Below are positions 43,275 through 53,930 of a stretch of 64,000 nt of DNA, piece after piece. Every line of letters begins with the position of its first letter. Position 1 is the first letter of the stretch. The notes under the pieces were generated by a model, which was not told the origin of the DNA, did not search any database, and saw nothing but the letters and a program-made list of their open reading frames with translations. The DNA is from Anastrepha obliqua (Eukaryota; Arthropoda; Insecta; Diptera; Tephritidae). The translations under genes and the position numbers were made by a program. The stretch is from positions 56,506,406-56,570,405 of the forward strand of contig NC_072897.1 of assembly GCF_027943255.1 (NCBI RefSeq). Reading direction: 5' to 3'.

Positions 43275-44145
43275 GAAGTGAAAACTTCTTTAGAATCGTT
43301 GGGAGTGATTTGGGAAAAAGTGAAACGAAAAAAGCGACCAACTTGGCTACGAAGCGTTATATTATATGTTGATATAAACGTAGCGACGAACTAAATAAAA
43401 ATAACTTTTATTTTTTCTTGTGATTCGAACCAAGGATTTTGGATCGGAAGCTCACATTGCTAGTCGCTCGGCTACCGCGCCATCCTGTCATCGCTGGCCT
43501 AAAAGTTATTTAGTTACGAAGCGTTATATTATATGTTGATATAAATAATTTTTGTGAGCGTGTAATTCTCAAAAGGTTTATTAGGTTTATTATTTAAAAT
43601 GTATTGACTAGGTAGTGTGGTTATCAGCTTAACATCTGATAGATCCTCCATCGGAGGACAACAAATGTTAAACTAATTTTTGGAAATGGGCGGAGTGTTT
43701 TAGGGGCTTGCTCCGCCTCTGCCACGGGTTGACCCGGTATTGCAGTACCGCCGGGATTTCGGCCTTGAATAAATACAAGAAAAAATATACTAATACATTT
43801 AGCTTTGGTGGGAAGAGCCATAAATTTTTATATGAATACAAGTAGACGAAAATGGAAGAAATTTGTAAGTCTGTTTCTTCGGTCCGTTTGGGTATTTTTT
43901 TTGACAACATCGAAACCAAAGCATTTGTATCATATTTTATCTATCATAAGCCACTCGTATCATTTGTTGAAATTGAAAACATTGAGGATGAATAATGATA
44001 AAATGAAGAAAATAAAATATGAACTTTATAGCAATATTATAATGAACCTATAATTATCCCGCTCCTGATGCTGCTTTCGTCTTATTCTCTCTCAGTTTGT
44101 TTTACGGAAGGTTTCACTTCTATCAAGTCTAACCGTTAGACTGGT
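43275..44145 (+). mobile_element. Helentron H3 (871 bp), nested in H2
   Basis: Starts GAAGTGAAAACTTCTTTAG after TTTT and ends ..GTCTAACCGTTAGACTGGT before ATTTTTT. It is inserted in the T run of H2 (TTGATTTTTT|CTGTCG in H1). It keeps only the end of the endonuclease (IYHKPLVSFVEIENIEDE, about 43930-43995) and a tRNA-like module (43417-43481) in flipped orientation. Near identical to H4. Confidence 0.85.
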
Positions 44146-44957
44146 ATTTTTTTCTTTTTTTTCTGTCGATATTCACGACACTTTTCTGCATTATTTTTCG
44201 GCATAATTGCGGTAAATATTTAAAAATGGAAATATTTACGAATATAAAAATACACACGCGGTTGCTATTATGAGCGTCCCCAGCAAAACCTGCGTGACCG
44301 AAACTCTAACACAATTACATTTTTTTGAATGTTACAAACACATATGCACGCAGGTTTTGCTGGGGCGTGACCGAAACTCTAACACAATTACACATATGCA
44401 CTCGTATTTGTTTGAAACTCGACTTTTTTTTTTTGGTTCTCCGTCACCTTTGGAAAATGTGTAAACAGTAAGCAAACTTTATTCGTATATTTTTCCTCAT
44501 TTTTGCATCAGTAAAATTAAACAAACGCCGTAGCCGAATGGGTTGGTGCGTGACTACTATTCAGAATTCACAGAGAGAACGTCAGTTCGAATCTCGGTGA
44601 AAACACCAAAATGAAGGAAAACTATTTTTCTAATAGCGCTCACCCCTCAGCAGGCAATGGCAAAACACCGAGTGTATTTCTGCCATGAAAAAAAGCTCCT
44701 CATAAACATATCATAAAATAAAATAAAATAACTGTATAAAAAAATTTTTTTTCTTGTGATTCGAACCAAGGATTTTGGATCGGAAGCTCACATTGCCAAC
44801 CGCTCGGCTATCGCGCCATGCTGTCGGCGCTGGCCTAAAAGTTATTTAGTTCGTCGCTACGTATATATGTAATATTCGTAGCCAAGAGTATCGCTTTTTT
44901 CGTTTCACTTTTTCTCAAATCACTCCCAACGATTCTAAAGAAGTTTTCACTTCAAAA

Positions 44958-45303
44958 CTTAGTGCTTAAAACACAAACATGTTTCCCTAAGAAAATAGAG
45001 ATTTAGACATTTATGAAAATAGGATTATTGATTAAAACTACAAAATATGTAAATAATCAGTTTAACAAAAAATGTACACCTTGTCTATATGGTAAGTATG
45101 AGAGGAGCACCACAAGAGAACCAGTAGGAGATTCTGACATAACAACTGAACCAGGGAGATACATACACATGGACATATACCTCAATGACAACAAAATGTT
45201 CCTAGTTGCTATCGACAAATTCTCAAAATACATTACTCTGAGGGAAATTGACTCAAGAGAACGCTTGTCTGAGAAAATTCAGGAAGTTCTCACAAACAAC
45301 TAT
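44958..45303 (+). pseudogene. Gypsy integrase fragment, relic B
   Basis: Starts where copy A resumes after its Helentron-like element (AACTTAGTG). Codes CTPCLYGKYER (zinc-finger end), then YIHMDIYLNDNKMFLVAIDK with the first catalytic Asp; unlike copies A and C it has no stop before HMDI. It is cut at 45303 by a MITE, not by the LINE. Confidence 0.75.
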
Positions 45304-46000
45304 GACCCGATTTACACGAGGAGACATCTGGAAGGGAGACACTGGAAATTCTCTTTTGAAGTTTCATTCGCGTTCACACGGGCAAAAATGTTTCCGCGAC
45401 ATTTTGACATTTAACACTTTAGCATCGTCTGGTTCGGATGAATTCTAGCACGCGCTTACATGTAAAGCAGAGAGCGTTCGACAACAGTTTCTTAAATATA
45501 TGAATGAAAAATGCAAACTGGTTAAATAATAAATAATTTGTTGTTTTTTTATTGAAATATATTTATAAATTCTTATACTTGAATAAAAAAAATTAAATTA
45601 AAAATACTTCATATGTAAATAATTAACTAAAAATTAACTTGAGTAACTAGAAATGCGAGGAAAATTAGAATTCAACATAAACATGCCCCATAATATATTT
45701 TAAAGTATACCTACTTTACTAGCAAAAATAATCGTGCATTTCCCAAGCAGTGTTCGGATGTTTGTCATCTTTGTTAACTTCCGTTTGGTTGAAAACCAAC
45801 ACATAACTCAGAACCTTCTCCCAAAAAAGAAGAAAGCGAATGAAGCAACTGTCAAAAATTGGAAAGATTGGAAATACGAATAAGAAGAGCAAAGCGTGTC
45901 GCCGAGTACGGGAGACAAAATCCCTTCTCTCTTCCCCGACCGTCCTTCGCCCCCGAACAAAATGTTTCCCTTCAAGATGTCTCCTCGTGTAAATCGGGTC
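45304..46000. mobile_element. MITE with 26 bp perfect inverted ends
   Basis: GACCCGATTTACACGAGGAG and ACATCT at the left are mirrored at the right, continuing imperfectly (GAAGGGA.ACA). TAT is repeated outside both ends (45301-45303, 46001-46003). The 697 bp interior is AT-rich and non-coding. The superfamily is not decided; a 3 bp target would suit PIF/Harbinger. Confidence 0.82.
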
Positions 46001-46146
46001 TATTCGAACTTCACACGACTAATGACTGATAACGCAAAATGATTTAAGACGCCAGCGCCACATTATATGCATAAAATATGGTATAAAAAAATACAATCTC
46101 CAATCTATAGGTCAACATCGAATGGGCAAGTAGAACGCGCTAGTTA
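46001..46146 (+). pseudogene. Gypsy integrase core end, relic B
   Basis: Continues the integrase after the MITE: MTDN-type second Asp region and STSNGQVER near 46110-46135 with the catalytic Glu, in shifted frames. Lost at 46147. Confidence 0.6.
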
Positions 46147-46149
46147 AGG

Positions 46150-46509
46150 AATGTGTACTACGCCACTGCTGACGTCGCCACATAACACGTTATAACATGC
46201 AGCGAATGCATTATCGATACAAACCGTACCAGGCAGCAACCGGAACGGAATTTTCCACAAACAAACAATAGATAAGCATTAGTAAATAACATAAGCAATG
46301 CATAAGGACTGATAAACAACCTTTACAATAGATAAGTATGAGTAAATAACATAAGCAATGGAGAAGGACTGATAAACAATTTTCCAATGCAAATCTGTCG
46401 CCGCATCCTGGTATTATAAATAGCCCTAAGTATAAAAACTGTAGAGCAGTATTGAATTTCTATTAATAAAGAAAGCACGTGACTGTGCAGCATATTTCTT
46501 TACTCTATA
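46150..46509 (+). repeat. Solo LTR-like segment (probable BEL or other LTR element)
   Basis: Begins TGTGTACTACGCC, has two 60 bp tandem units (AATAGATAAG..AGGACTGATAAACAA), a TATAAATAG promoter box at about 46415, and AATAAAG near 46467, then a short end at CTCTATAC where hAT/SINE sequence starts. The composition and signals are those of an LTR; both edges are uncertain. Confidence 0.5.
46415..46423 (+). promoter_or_regulatory. TATA box in the solo LTR-like segment
   Basis: TTATAAATAG about 50 bp before an AATAAA-type polyadenylation signal, the normal spacing within an LTR. Confidence 0.45.
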
Positions 46510-46513
46510 CCAG

Positions 46514-46831
46514 CGGCCGCCGTAGCCGAATGGGTTGGTGCGTGATCACCATTCGGAATTCACTGAGAGGTCGTTGGTTCGAATTTCGGTGAAAGCAAAA
46601 TTAATAAAAACATTTTTCTAATAGCGGTGGCCCCTCGGCAGGCAATGGCAAACCTCCGAGTGTATTTCTGCCATGAAAAAGCTCCTCATAAAAATATCTG
46701 CCGTTCGGAGTCGGCTTGAAACTGTAGGTCCCTCCATTTGTGGAACAACATCAAGACGCACACCACAAATAGGAGGAGGAGCTCGCCCAAACACCTAACA
46801 GAAGTGTACGCCAATTATTTATTTATTTTTT
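46514..46831 (+). repeat. Full-length tRNA-derived SINE
   Basis: tRNA-like head with box A (TAGCCGAATGGGTTGG) and box B (GGTTCGAATTTC), a middle (CCCCTCGGCAGGCAATGGCA), a distal part (GCCGTTCGGAGTCGGCTTGA.., GGAGGAGGAGCTCGCC) and a T-rich ATTTATTTATTTTTT tail. TATACCAG is duplicated on both sides (46506-46513 and 46832-46839). The site is the very edge of the hAT 5' end. I recognise this as a common tephritid-type repeat. Confidence 0.85.
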
Positions 46832-47103
46832 TATACCAGTGGTCGCCAACCCGTCGATCGCGAGCTACCGGTAGCTCGCAAAGGCAAATCTGGTAGCTCG
46901 CGCTGCTCACGTTGCAAAAAATCCAAAAGTCAGAAAATCATACCAGTATTAGCAAATTTCAGAAATTTTCATAAAAAATAGATAAACAGCGGCAACACTG
47001 CGGTAAGCGATTTCGCACCGACAAACACGACGCGAAGTCGCGTCTCCGTTCTAGGATCGGCTGGAACCGATTAGCGTGTTCGAGAATGTTTTGGCTTTAT
47101 ATA

Positions 47104-47598
47104 AGTTAGGTTTCCTTGCGCGGAAAACCTTAATGAAAATAAAAACACGGTAATTTACTAGGTGCGGTGCGTGCGCCTTTATTAACTGTCCGAATTAAAC
47201 TCAAAAACTTTACAAAAATTACTTAACTCTACACCTACGAATAACTTAATTCTACAGGAAGGCGTTGCTCAAGCCAGACGCTACGTAAGCATTATTTATT
47301 TCCCCAAGTTTGAATTATATTAGTAAGAATTTTATTGCAAAAGAATTGACAACGACATTGTGAAACAGTAAACGCTTCCGCTTTGAGGGTTCGCGATACT
47401 GCTGAGTGAGTTTGCTACGTAAGCATTATTTATTTTCCCAAGTTTGAACTAATAAGAATTTTATTGCAAAAGAATTGACAACGATATTGTGAAACAGTAA
47501 ACGCTTCCGCTTGAGGGTTTGCGCTACTTCTGAGTGAATTAATTGGGAAAAGGTGATTGTACGATTGTACGTTAGGCAGAATATATTGTGTGTTAACT
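47104..47598 (-). repeat. Solo errantivirus LTR in the hAT leader
   Basis: 495 bp from AGTTAGGTTTCC to GTGTTAACT, flanked by TATA on both sides (47100-47103, 47599-47602). It has the doubled U3 block (units beginning near 47281 and 47414). Same family and same site as the 5' LTR at 25972-26332. Confidence 0.88.
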
Positions 47599-47694
47599 TA
47601 TATACGCAATGCACGTCGACATTGCGCTCAGTTTAATACTGAACGGCATTATCAACGTTCTGCGTGCAGCGGTTGGGTTAGAGTTCGAAACATT

Positions 47695-49537
47695 ATGGCA
47701 AGCAGTAGTAAGAAGGCGAAGACATACCATTTCCATTCGGAATGGGAAGAACAATACTTCTTCACAGAAGTTAAAGGCAAAAGTGTTTGTTTGTTATGTA
47801 ATACATCTGTGTCAGTTACTAAAAAAGGAAATATTGAGAGGCATCATAAAACTGTACATTCGAATTTTGAGAAGGCATTTCCGTTAAATTCTGCCACCAG
47901 AAAGAAAAACTGAAACATTTAAAAATCCAGTTAATTGGACAACAGTCAATATTTTTGAAAACAATCGACAAAAATAAAGCTGCAATTGAAGCATCTTATC
48001 GTGTTTCCCAGATAATTGCACAAAAGAAAAAACCTTATGAAGACGGGGAAATCATAAAACAAGCATTTTTGGAAGCTGCAGATTCTTTATTCGTCAACTT
48101 TAGAAATAAAGACGAAATAGTGTCTGCTATAAAATCTATGCAATTTTCTGCTAATACAGTGATGAGGCGAGTAGAAGTAATGAGCAATGATATTTTTTTA
48201 CAGTTAAGAAGTGACTTAGATAACTGTATTTATTTTTCACTGCAACTGGATGAATCAACAGATGTAGTTGACACCTCACAGATGGCCATATTTGTCAGGA
48301 TGGTTTTTAGTGATTTTACAATTAAAGAAGATTTTTTGAAGTTTATTCCACTCAAAGGACATACTACTGGGCTAGAGCTGGTTTCTCATTTAAAAAATCT
48401 CATCTCTTCTGAGAAAATTCCAATATCAAAAATGGTAGGCCTGACAACTGACGGTGCTCCAGCTATGGTGGGTTGTGATAAGGGGCTCGTGGCGCTATGT
48501 CATAAGAATGAAAGTTTTCCACAATTTGTTAGTTACGACTGTATTATACATCAGCAAGCATTATATGGAAATTTTCTAAACTTGAACAACGTTATGAAAC
48601 TAGTGGTGAAAATTGTGAACAAGATTAGAGCTCAAGCGTTACAAAGAAGATTATTTAAAACCTTGGCTGATGAAATTGACTGTCAATACGGAGAGCTACT
48701 TCTTCACTCTGAAGGGCGATTGTTAAGCAGAGGACGAGTGCTCAAACGTTTCAATGATGTTCTGCCTGCTATACTCCAATTGTTCAAAGAACGCGATGAA
48801 CCGATTCCTGAACTGGAAAATTCGACTTGGCTCAGAGATTTTGGTTTTCTTGTGGACATTACAGAGAAATTAAATGAGCTTAACTTGAAGCTTCAAGGCA
48901 GGATAAAGAATTAGCGGAAATGATTTCTGATATAAATGCGTTTATTACAAAACTTGAATTTTGGGAACAAAACCTAAAAAACCGCGATACTAAGCATTTT
49001 CCTATTCTTTCTGAAAAGATATCCAAAAATCTATTAGAGCCCTATGACAGTAAATATCATATGGAAATAGTTTCTAACTTGAAGGAAAACTTCAAAAATC
49101 GTTTCAAGGATTTCAGCAAAATTGCTTTAGTGACGCAATTTGTTGTTTCACCCTTCATGGACATTGATATACAACAGTTTGCAGCTTGTGTTATGAACAA
49201 CTTTGGCGAAGACATTGCTGTGACAGAAATGGAACTGATTGCTTTTCAAAGTGACTTGACTTTAAAATCTTTAGGTTCAAATACAAAATGTATATGGACT
49301 TTAGTAAGTAAAGATAAGTATTCAGTTTTATGTCGTGTTGCGTTGAAAGTGAAAGCGTTATTCAGTTCAACTTATTTGTGTGAATCTTCTTTTTCCAATA
49401 TGAAATTTATTAAAAATAAATACCGCAATCGGCTTACAGATATACATTTGGATAACTTTATTCGAATGACTGTATCAAATTATACTGCAAATATTAAAAA
49501 AATTATCGATGAGTCAGAATGTCAACCTTCTCATTAA
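47695..49537 (+). pseudogene. hAT transposase with BED zinc finger, copy C
   Basis: Same protein as at 26429-28272, with ATG at 47695, BED finger, LDESTDVVDTSQ, TTDGAPAMVG and the hAT end. Here the stop of copy B is absent (ITKLEFWEQ is readable), but single-base losses occur near 47903 (AGAAAGAAAAAC) and near 48903 (GGCAGGATAAAG), leaving three frames: 47695-47913, 47955-48914 and 48920-49537. LHSEGRLL replaces LHSEVRLL. The two copies are thus dead at different positions. Confidence 0.85.
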
Positions 49538-49603
49538 ATATGCTCTTTTTATCTGCCCATATTTTATTTATATAATAATGTACTATTACTGTTTTGTTGT
49601 TTT

Positions 49604-50474
49604 GAAGTGAAAACTTCTTTAGAATCGTTGGGAGTGATTTGGGAAAAAGTGAAACGAAAAAAGCGACCAACTTGGCTACGAAGCGTTATATTATATGTTG
49701 ATATAAACGTAGCGACGAACTAAATAAAAATAACTTTTATTTTTTCTTGTGATTCGAACCAAGGATTTTGGATCGGAAGCTCACATTGCTAGTCGCTCGG
49801 CTACCGCGCCATCCTGTCATCGCTGGCCTAAAAGTTATTTAGTTACGAAGCGTTATATTATATGTTGATATAAATAATTTTTGTGAGCGTGTAATTCTCA
49901 AAAGGTTTATTAGGTTTATTATTTAAAATGTATTGACTAGGTAGTGTGGTTATCAGCTTAACATCTGATAGATCCTCCATCGGAGGACAACAAATGTTAA
50001 ACTAATTTTTGGAAATGGGCGGAGTGTTTTAGGGGCTTGCTCCGCCTCTGCCACGGGTTGACCCGGTATTGCAGTACCGCCGGGATTTCGGCCTTGAATA
50101 AATACAAGAAAAAATATACTAATACATTTAGCTTTGGTGGGAAGAGCCATAAATTTTTATATGAATACAAGTAGACGAAAATGGAAGAAATTTGTAAGTC
50201 TGTTTCTTCGGTCCGTTTGGGTATTTTTTTTGACAACATCGAAACCAAAGCATTTGTATCATATTTTATCTATCATAAGCCACTCGTATCATTTGTTGAA
50301 ATTGAAAACATTGAGGATGAATAATGATAAAATGAAGAAAATAAAATATGAACTTTATAGCAATATTATAATGAACCTATAATTATCCCGCTCCTGATGC
50401 TGCTTTCGTCTTATTCTCTCTCAGTTTGTTTTACGGAAGGTTTCACTTCTATCAAGTCTAACCGTTAGACTGGT
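49604..50474 (+). mobile_element. Helentron H4 (871 bp)
   Basis: Same ends and length as H3. It splits the T run GTTGTTTTTTTAAGTCGC that is intact in copy B at about 28332-28349. No target duplication other than T residues. Contains the endonuclease end near 50255-50325 and the flipped tRNA-like module (49746-49810). Confidence 0.88.
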
Positions 50475-50584
50475 ATTTTTTTCTTTTTTTTTTAAGTCGC
50501 TTGTGATTTCCCATTATGACTGCAAAAAATTTTGTTACGATTGATAGGTGTGAACATGGATCTAGTTATGCATAAGTATAAGCA

Positions 50585-52139
50585 CTATAAGTCATAAGTT
50601 TATTATATATAGAACGTATATTCGTAAAATAAATACATGTTTTGTATGTCGAATATAACTGTGTATTATTTAATTTATGTTGGCTTGTGCAAGTAGCTCG
50701 CTGTTTATTTCAAAATCTTGAAAGTAGCTCAACACATTGCTCTATACTATTCCAATAGAATAACTGGGGGCTCAAATGAAAATACGTTTTGTCACCTAAA
50801 TACCAAAATCCTCGAAATAAAGGAAAATAAAAAATCCACGGTCTTGGAGAAAGACAAAAAACCAGTTTCTGAAAAAGCGAAACACCAAATACAAAAAAAC
50901 AAAACAAAACGGTTCCTGGAAAAGGGGAACAATATTAACAACTTCCGAAGAACTTATTGTGACAGAAACAGAACAAACTGGATCAGCGCGGAATAAAAGC
51001 ATTCCTATCGGGCTATTCTTCCAAACGACGCGCCAGGAAATCCGAATCCTCCTTTCTAAGACGTCAAAGAAGCGACAAGAAATATGGCCAAATCAGCACA
51101 GCTAAGAGCACAAACTGATGCACTAAGACAACCGTTCCAACAACAAATCTTACAAGTAACTACCCTACATCAGCCCCCAAACAGCCTTCCACAATATCAC
51201 CACCATTACACAACACGAAGAAATCCCTCTTACAATAACAGACACCAAAGATATCGATTTGGAGCTGTTCAAAGCTTTACCCAAGTTTGATGGGGATAAA
51301 AACTTGTATCGCTCATGGAGATCGCAAGTCTGGAAGTTTATGGATGACATCAAAGCGTTCACAGGACATCCTAGGTATTATAGCGCAGTAGGCATCATCC
51401 GCACGAAAATTCGATTATAAATCGATTGGACTATACATTTGCGGACCAAAGACCTTTGTATGTGTTACTAGACGAGATGGAGAAGGTTAATCAAGGAAGA
51501 AAGAATTTATCCGAATATCACAACGAAATTAATAAAGCACTTAATCTTGCGCTTTCAAAAATTTAAATGTCGCATGAACAAAACAGCGAAGCCATGAAGA
51601 CATACATATGCTAACCAAGAAGCCGTTCGAACATTCATCATGGGACTGAATAGCAGATACACAAGTGGAACCTTGTACAGACACAACCCAAGAACTTAGA
51701 GCATGCATATGCTATTGCCAGCACAATCGACCACGACAACCATAACCAGCAATTTGAAACTCACACCAACAGGGATACCAGAATCTTTTCAAAAGAGAAA
51801 GAAATCCAGCCTCAGAAAACTTCAATCAACATAAGCAGCATAGGATCAATCAAACGCATCAAACAGAGGCAGAATCTACTATATCTCACCTCGAAGAACA
51901 GTACGAAAGCGGAAGTACTTTTTTAGGCGAATAAACGGGCTGCCTTGCATTCAAACCAAGTGCGTCCTTACAGGCACACCCGTTACAATCTTAGTCGACA
52001 CAGGATCAGCAAATAATTATATTATTTAAATAAAAATTATAACTTGGTATAGTCATCAATGAACAAGGACTTAGAACTACAAAAACAGAAATAAATGTAT
52101 TCGACTACAGTTTAAAGTACCAGAAGAAAGTCGTGAAAG
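50585..52139 (+). pseudogene. Decayed Gypsy relic, copy C
   Basis: LTR edge to 50764, TGGGGGCTC at 50765, gag start at 51084. The frame shifts as in copy A (CTACATCAGCCCCC), and a further deletion of about 40 bp near 51410 removes the ATAGGAACAGCAGC stretch. The protease trace lies near 51985. Interrupted by the mariner at 52142. Confidence 0.77.
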
Positions 52140-52141
52140 TA

Positions 52142-53416
52142 ATAGGACTATGAATAAGTTCGCGCGGTTTTACAACAGATGGCGTAACTTGATTATTATT
52201 CCATCGATCCACATTTCCAAACATTCATTGGAGAGCTACTGTCGTAAGGCACAAACGTCAGTATAAGTTTTTTATTTGAAGCGTAAACAACAATATTTTT
52301 ACCACACTTGAAAATGTCGAATTTCGTGCCAAATAATGTGTTTTTGCGGGGAATTTTTTAATATGAAGAAAAAAGCAGCCGAAAGTCATCGTATCTTGGT
52401 GGAAGTTTATGGTGAGCATGCTCTAGCTGAGCGAACGTGCCAGAAGTGGTTTGCACGCTTTAAAAGTGGTGATTTTGGCTTGGAAGACGAAGAACGCGAG
52501 GGTGCGCCGCCAAAGTTCATGGATACCGAATTGGAGGAATTGCTCGATCAAGATCCGGCTCAAACGCAAGAAGAGGTTGCAAAAACTTTGGGAGTTGATC
52601 AATCAACCATTTCCAAACGTTTAAAAGCCATGGGAATGATCCGAAAGGTAGGCCATTGGGTGCCGTATGAATTGAAGCCAAGAGACGTTGAACGCCGTTT
52701 TATGGCATGCGAACAACTGCTTCAACGGCACAAAAGAAAGGGTTTTTTGCATCGAATTGTGACTGGCGATGAAAAGTGGGTCCATTACGACAATCCAAAA
52801 CGTCGGGCAACGTATGGATACCCTGGCCATGCTTCAACATCGACGTCGGCGCAGAATATTCATGGCCTGAAGGTTATGCTGTGTATCTGGTGGGACCAGC
52901 TGGGTGTTGTGTATTATGAGCTACTGAAACCGAATGAAACGATTACGGGGGATGTCTACCGACGACAATTGATGCGTTTGAGCCGAGCACTGCGAGAAAA
53001 ACGGCCGCAATACGCCGATAGACACGACAAAGTTATTTTGCAACATGACAATGCTCGGCCACATGTTGCACAAGTGGTCAAAACATACTTAGAAACGCTC
53101 AAATGGGATGTCCTACCCCACCCGCCGTATAGTCCAGACCTTGCGCCATCCGATTACTATCTCTTCCGATCGATGCAACATGGCCTGGCTGACCAGCACT
53201 TCCGTAATTACGATGAAGCCAAAAAATGGATCGATTCGTGGATTGCGGCAAAACCGACCGAATTTTTCACAAAGGGAATCCGTGAATTGCCAGAAAGATG
53301 GGAAAAAGTAGTAGTAAGCGATGGACAATACTTTGAATATTAAATTTGTAACCATTTTACGTCAATAAAGTTTCAAATTTCGAAAAAAAACCGCACGAAC
53401 TTATTCATAGTCCTAT
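52142..53416 (+). mobile_element. Mariner element (DD34D), nearly intact
   Basis: 1275 bp with inverted ends ATAGGACTATGAATAAGTTC (one mismatch soon after: GCGCGG / GTGCGG) and TA on both sides (52140-52141, 53417-53418). The empty site is visible in copies A (4144-4145) and B. It encodes one almost complete transposase and is the youngest insertion in the copy C nest. Confidence 0.93.
52314..53343 (+). pseudogene. Mariner transposase, near-complete (Mos1-related)
   Basis: The natural start is probably the ATG at 52314 (MSNFVPNNVFLRG); a frameshift near 52350 joins it to the long frame, whose first in-frame Met in the body is in FFNMKKKAAESHR. The body has the helix-turn-helix part (AERTCQKWFARFKSGDF, VDQSTISKRLKAMG), the linker WVPYEL (usual WVPHEL), and the catalytic set TGDEKWVHY, LQHDNARPH and YSPDLAPSDYYLF with 34 residues between the last two Asp. 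It ends VVSDGQYFEY. A 345-residue total is normal. Only the amino-terminal shift appears to break it; alternatively a downstream Met might give a slightly short protein. Confidence 0.88.
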
Positions 53417-53418
53417 TA

Positions 53419-53600
53419 GAAAATGAGCAAAAAATAAATTACACAATAAATAATGCAGAATATGAGGATTACATTAGGAAAATAATGAGAAAAATGACGA
53501 AATTAGTGGAAACTTACCATTTACCACAACTATCCAGGCAACTATTAGAACGAATAATGAAGATCCTATTTGGACTAAACGGTACCCTTATCCCATGTCA
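53419..53600 (+). pseudogene. Gypsy RT start, relic C
   Basis: Continues the relic after the mariner, matching 4146-4329, including the DPIWTKRYPYPM trace. Cut at the same point by the unrecognised relic. Confidence 0.6.
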
Positions 53601-53930
53601 TATTTGTGGTGGAAGTATCATAGATGCACCAGCCAGTGATTCTCTTTGTCTTGCAATCCTTTCCTATTCTGCGAATCGTTTTTCTTCTTTTTCTCCCAAT
53701 TTTTTGTCTGCACCACCTCATTGAAACTAATTTATTTTCCTCTATTTTCATTCTCTCAAAAGCAAAAGCCTATACTATATCAAACAATTTATCAAGAACG
53801 TAATCTGAGTTTTCTTAAAATTTTTTTAATTCTCTCCAAACATGATATAAATCAACAATTTTCTTTACGCAGTTCGGAAATGCCCTTGTTTGAATTCTAG
53901 CTTTTTCCCAATATATGATGCACTCCTTAA
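53575..53930 (-). pseudogene. Unrecognised coding relic, copy C
   Basis: Same as at 4302-4650 with few substitutions. Confidence 0.4.

Larger units (their letters stand above)
42771..44953 (-). mobile_element. Helentron H2, interrupted by H3
   Basis: 3' end: ACCAGTCTAAGGGTTAGAC on the plus strand at 42771. 5' end: ..GTTTTCACTTC at 44953. It matches H1 throughout, with the endonuclease frame at 42921-43270 and the MPKNNAEKC-type start at about 44200, separated by the inserted H3 at a T run. It carries the same truncated SINE and tRNA-like module as H1. Its right flank is Gypsy integrase sequence. Confidence 0.8.
46837..49603 (+). mobile_element. hAT element, copy C
   Basis: The 5' end CAGTGGTCGCCAACCCGTCG is followed by the palindrome GCGAGCTACCGGTAGCTCGC. 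The leader is split by a solo errantivirus LTR. The transposase follows. No matching 3' end (..GGTTGGCGACCACTG) is found before the Gypsy LTR edge at 50585, so the 3' tip was lost, as in copy B. Confidence 0.8.
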
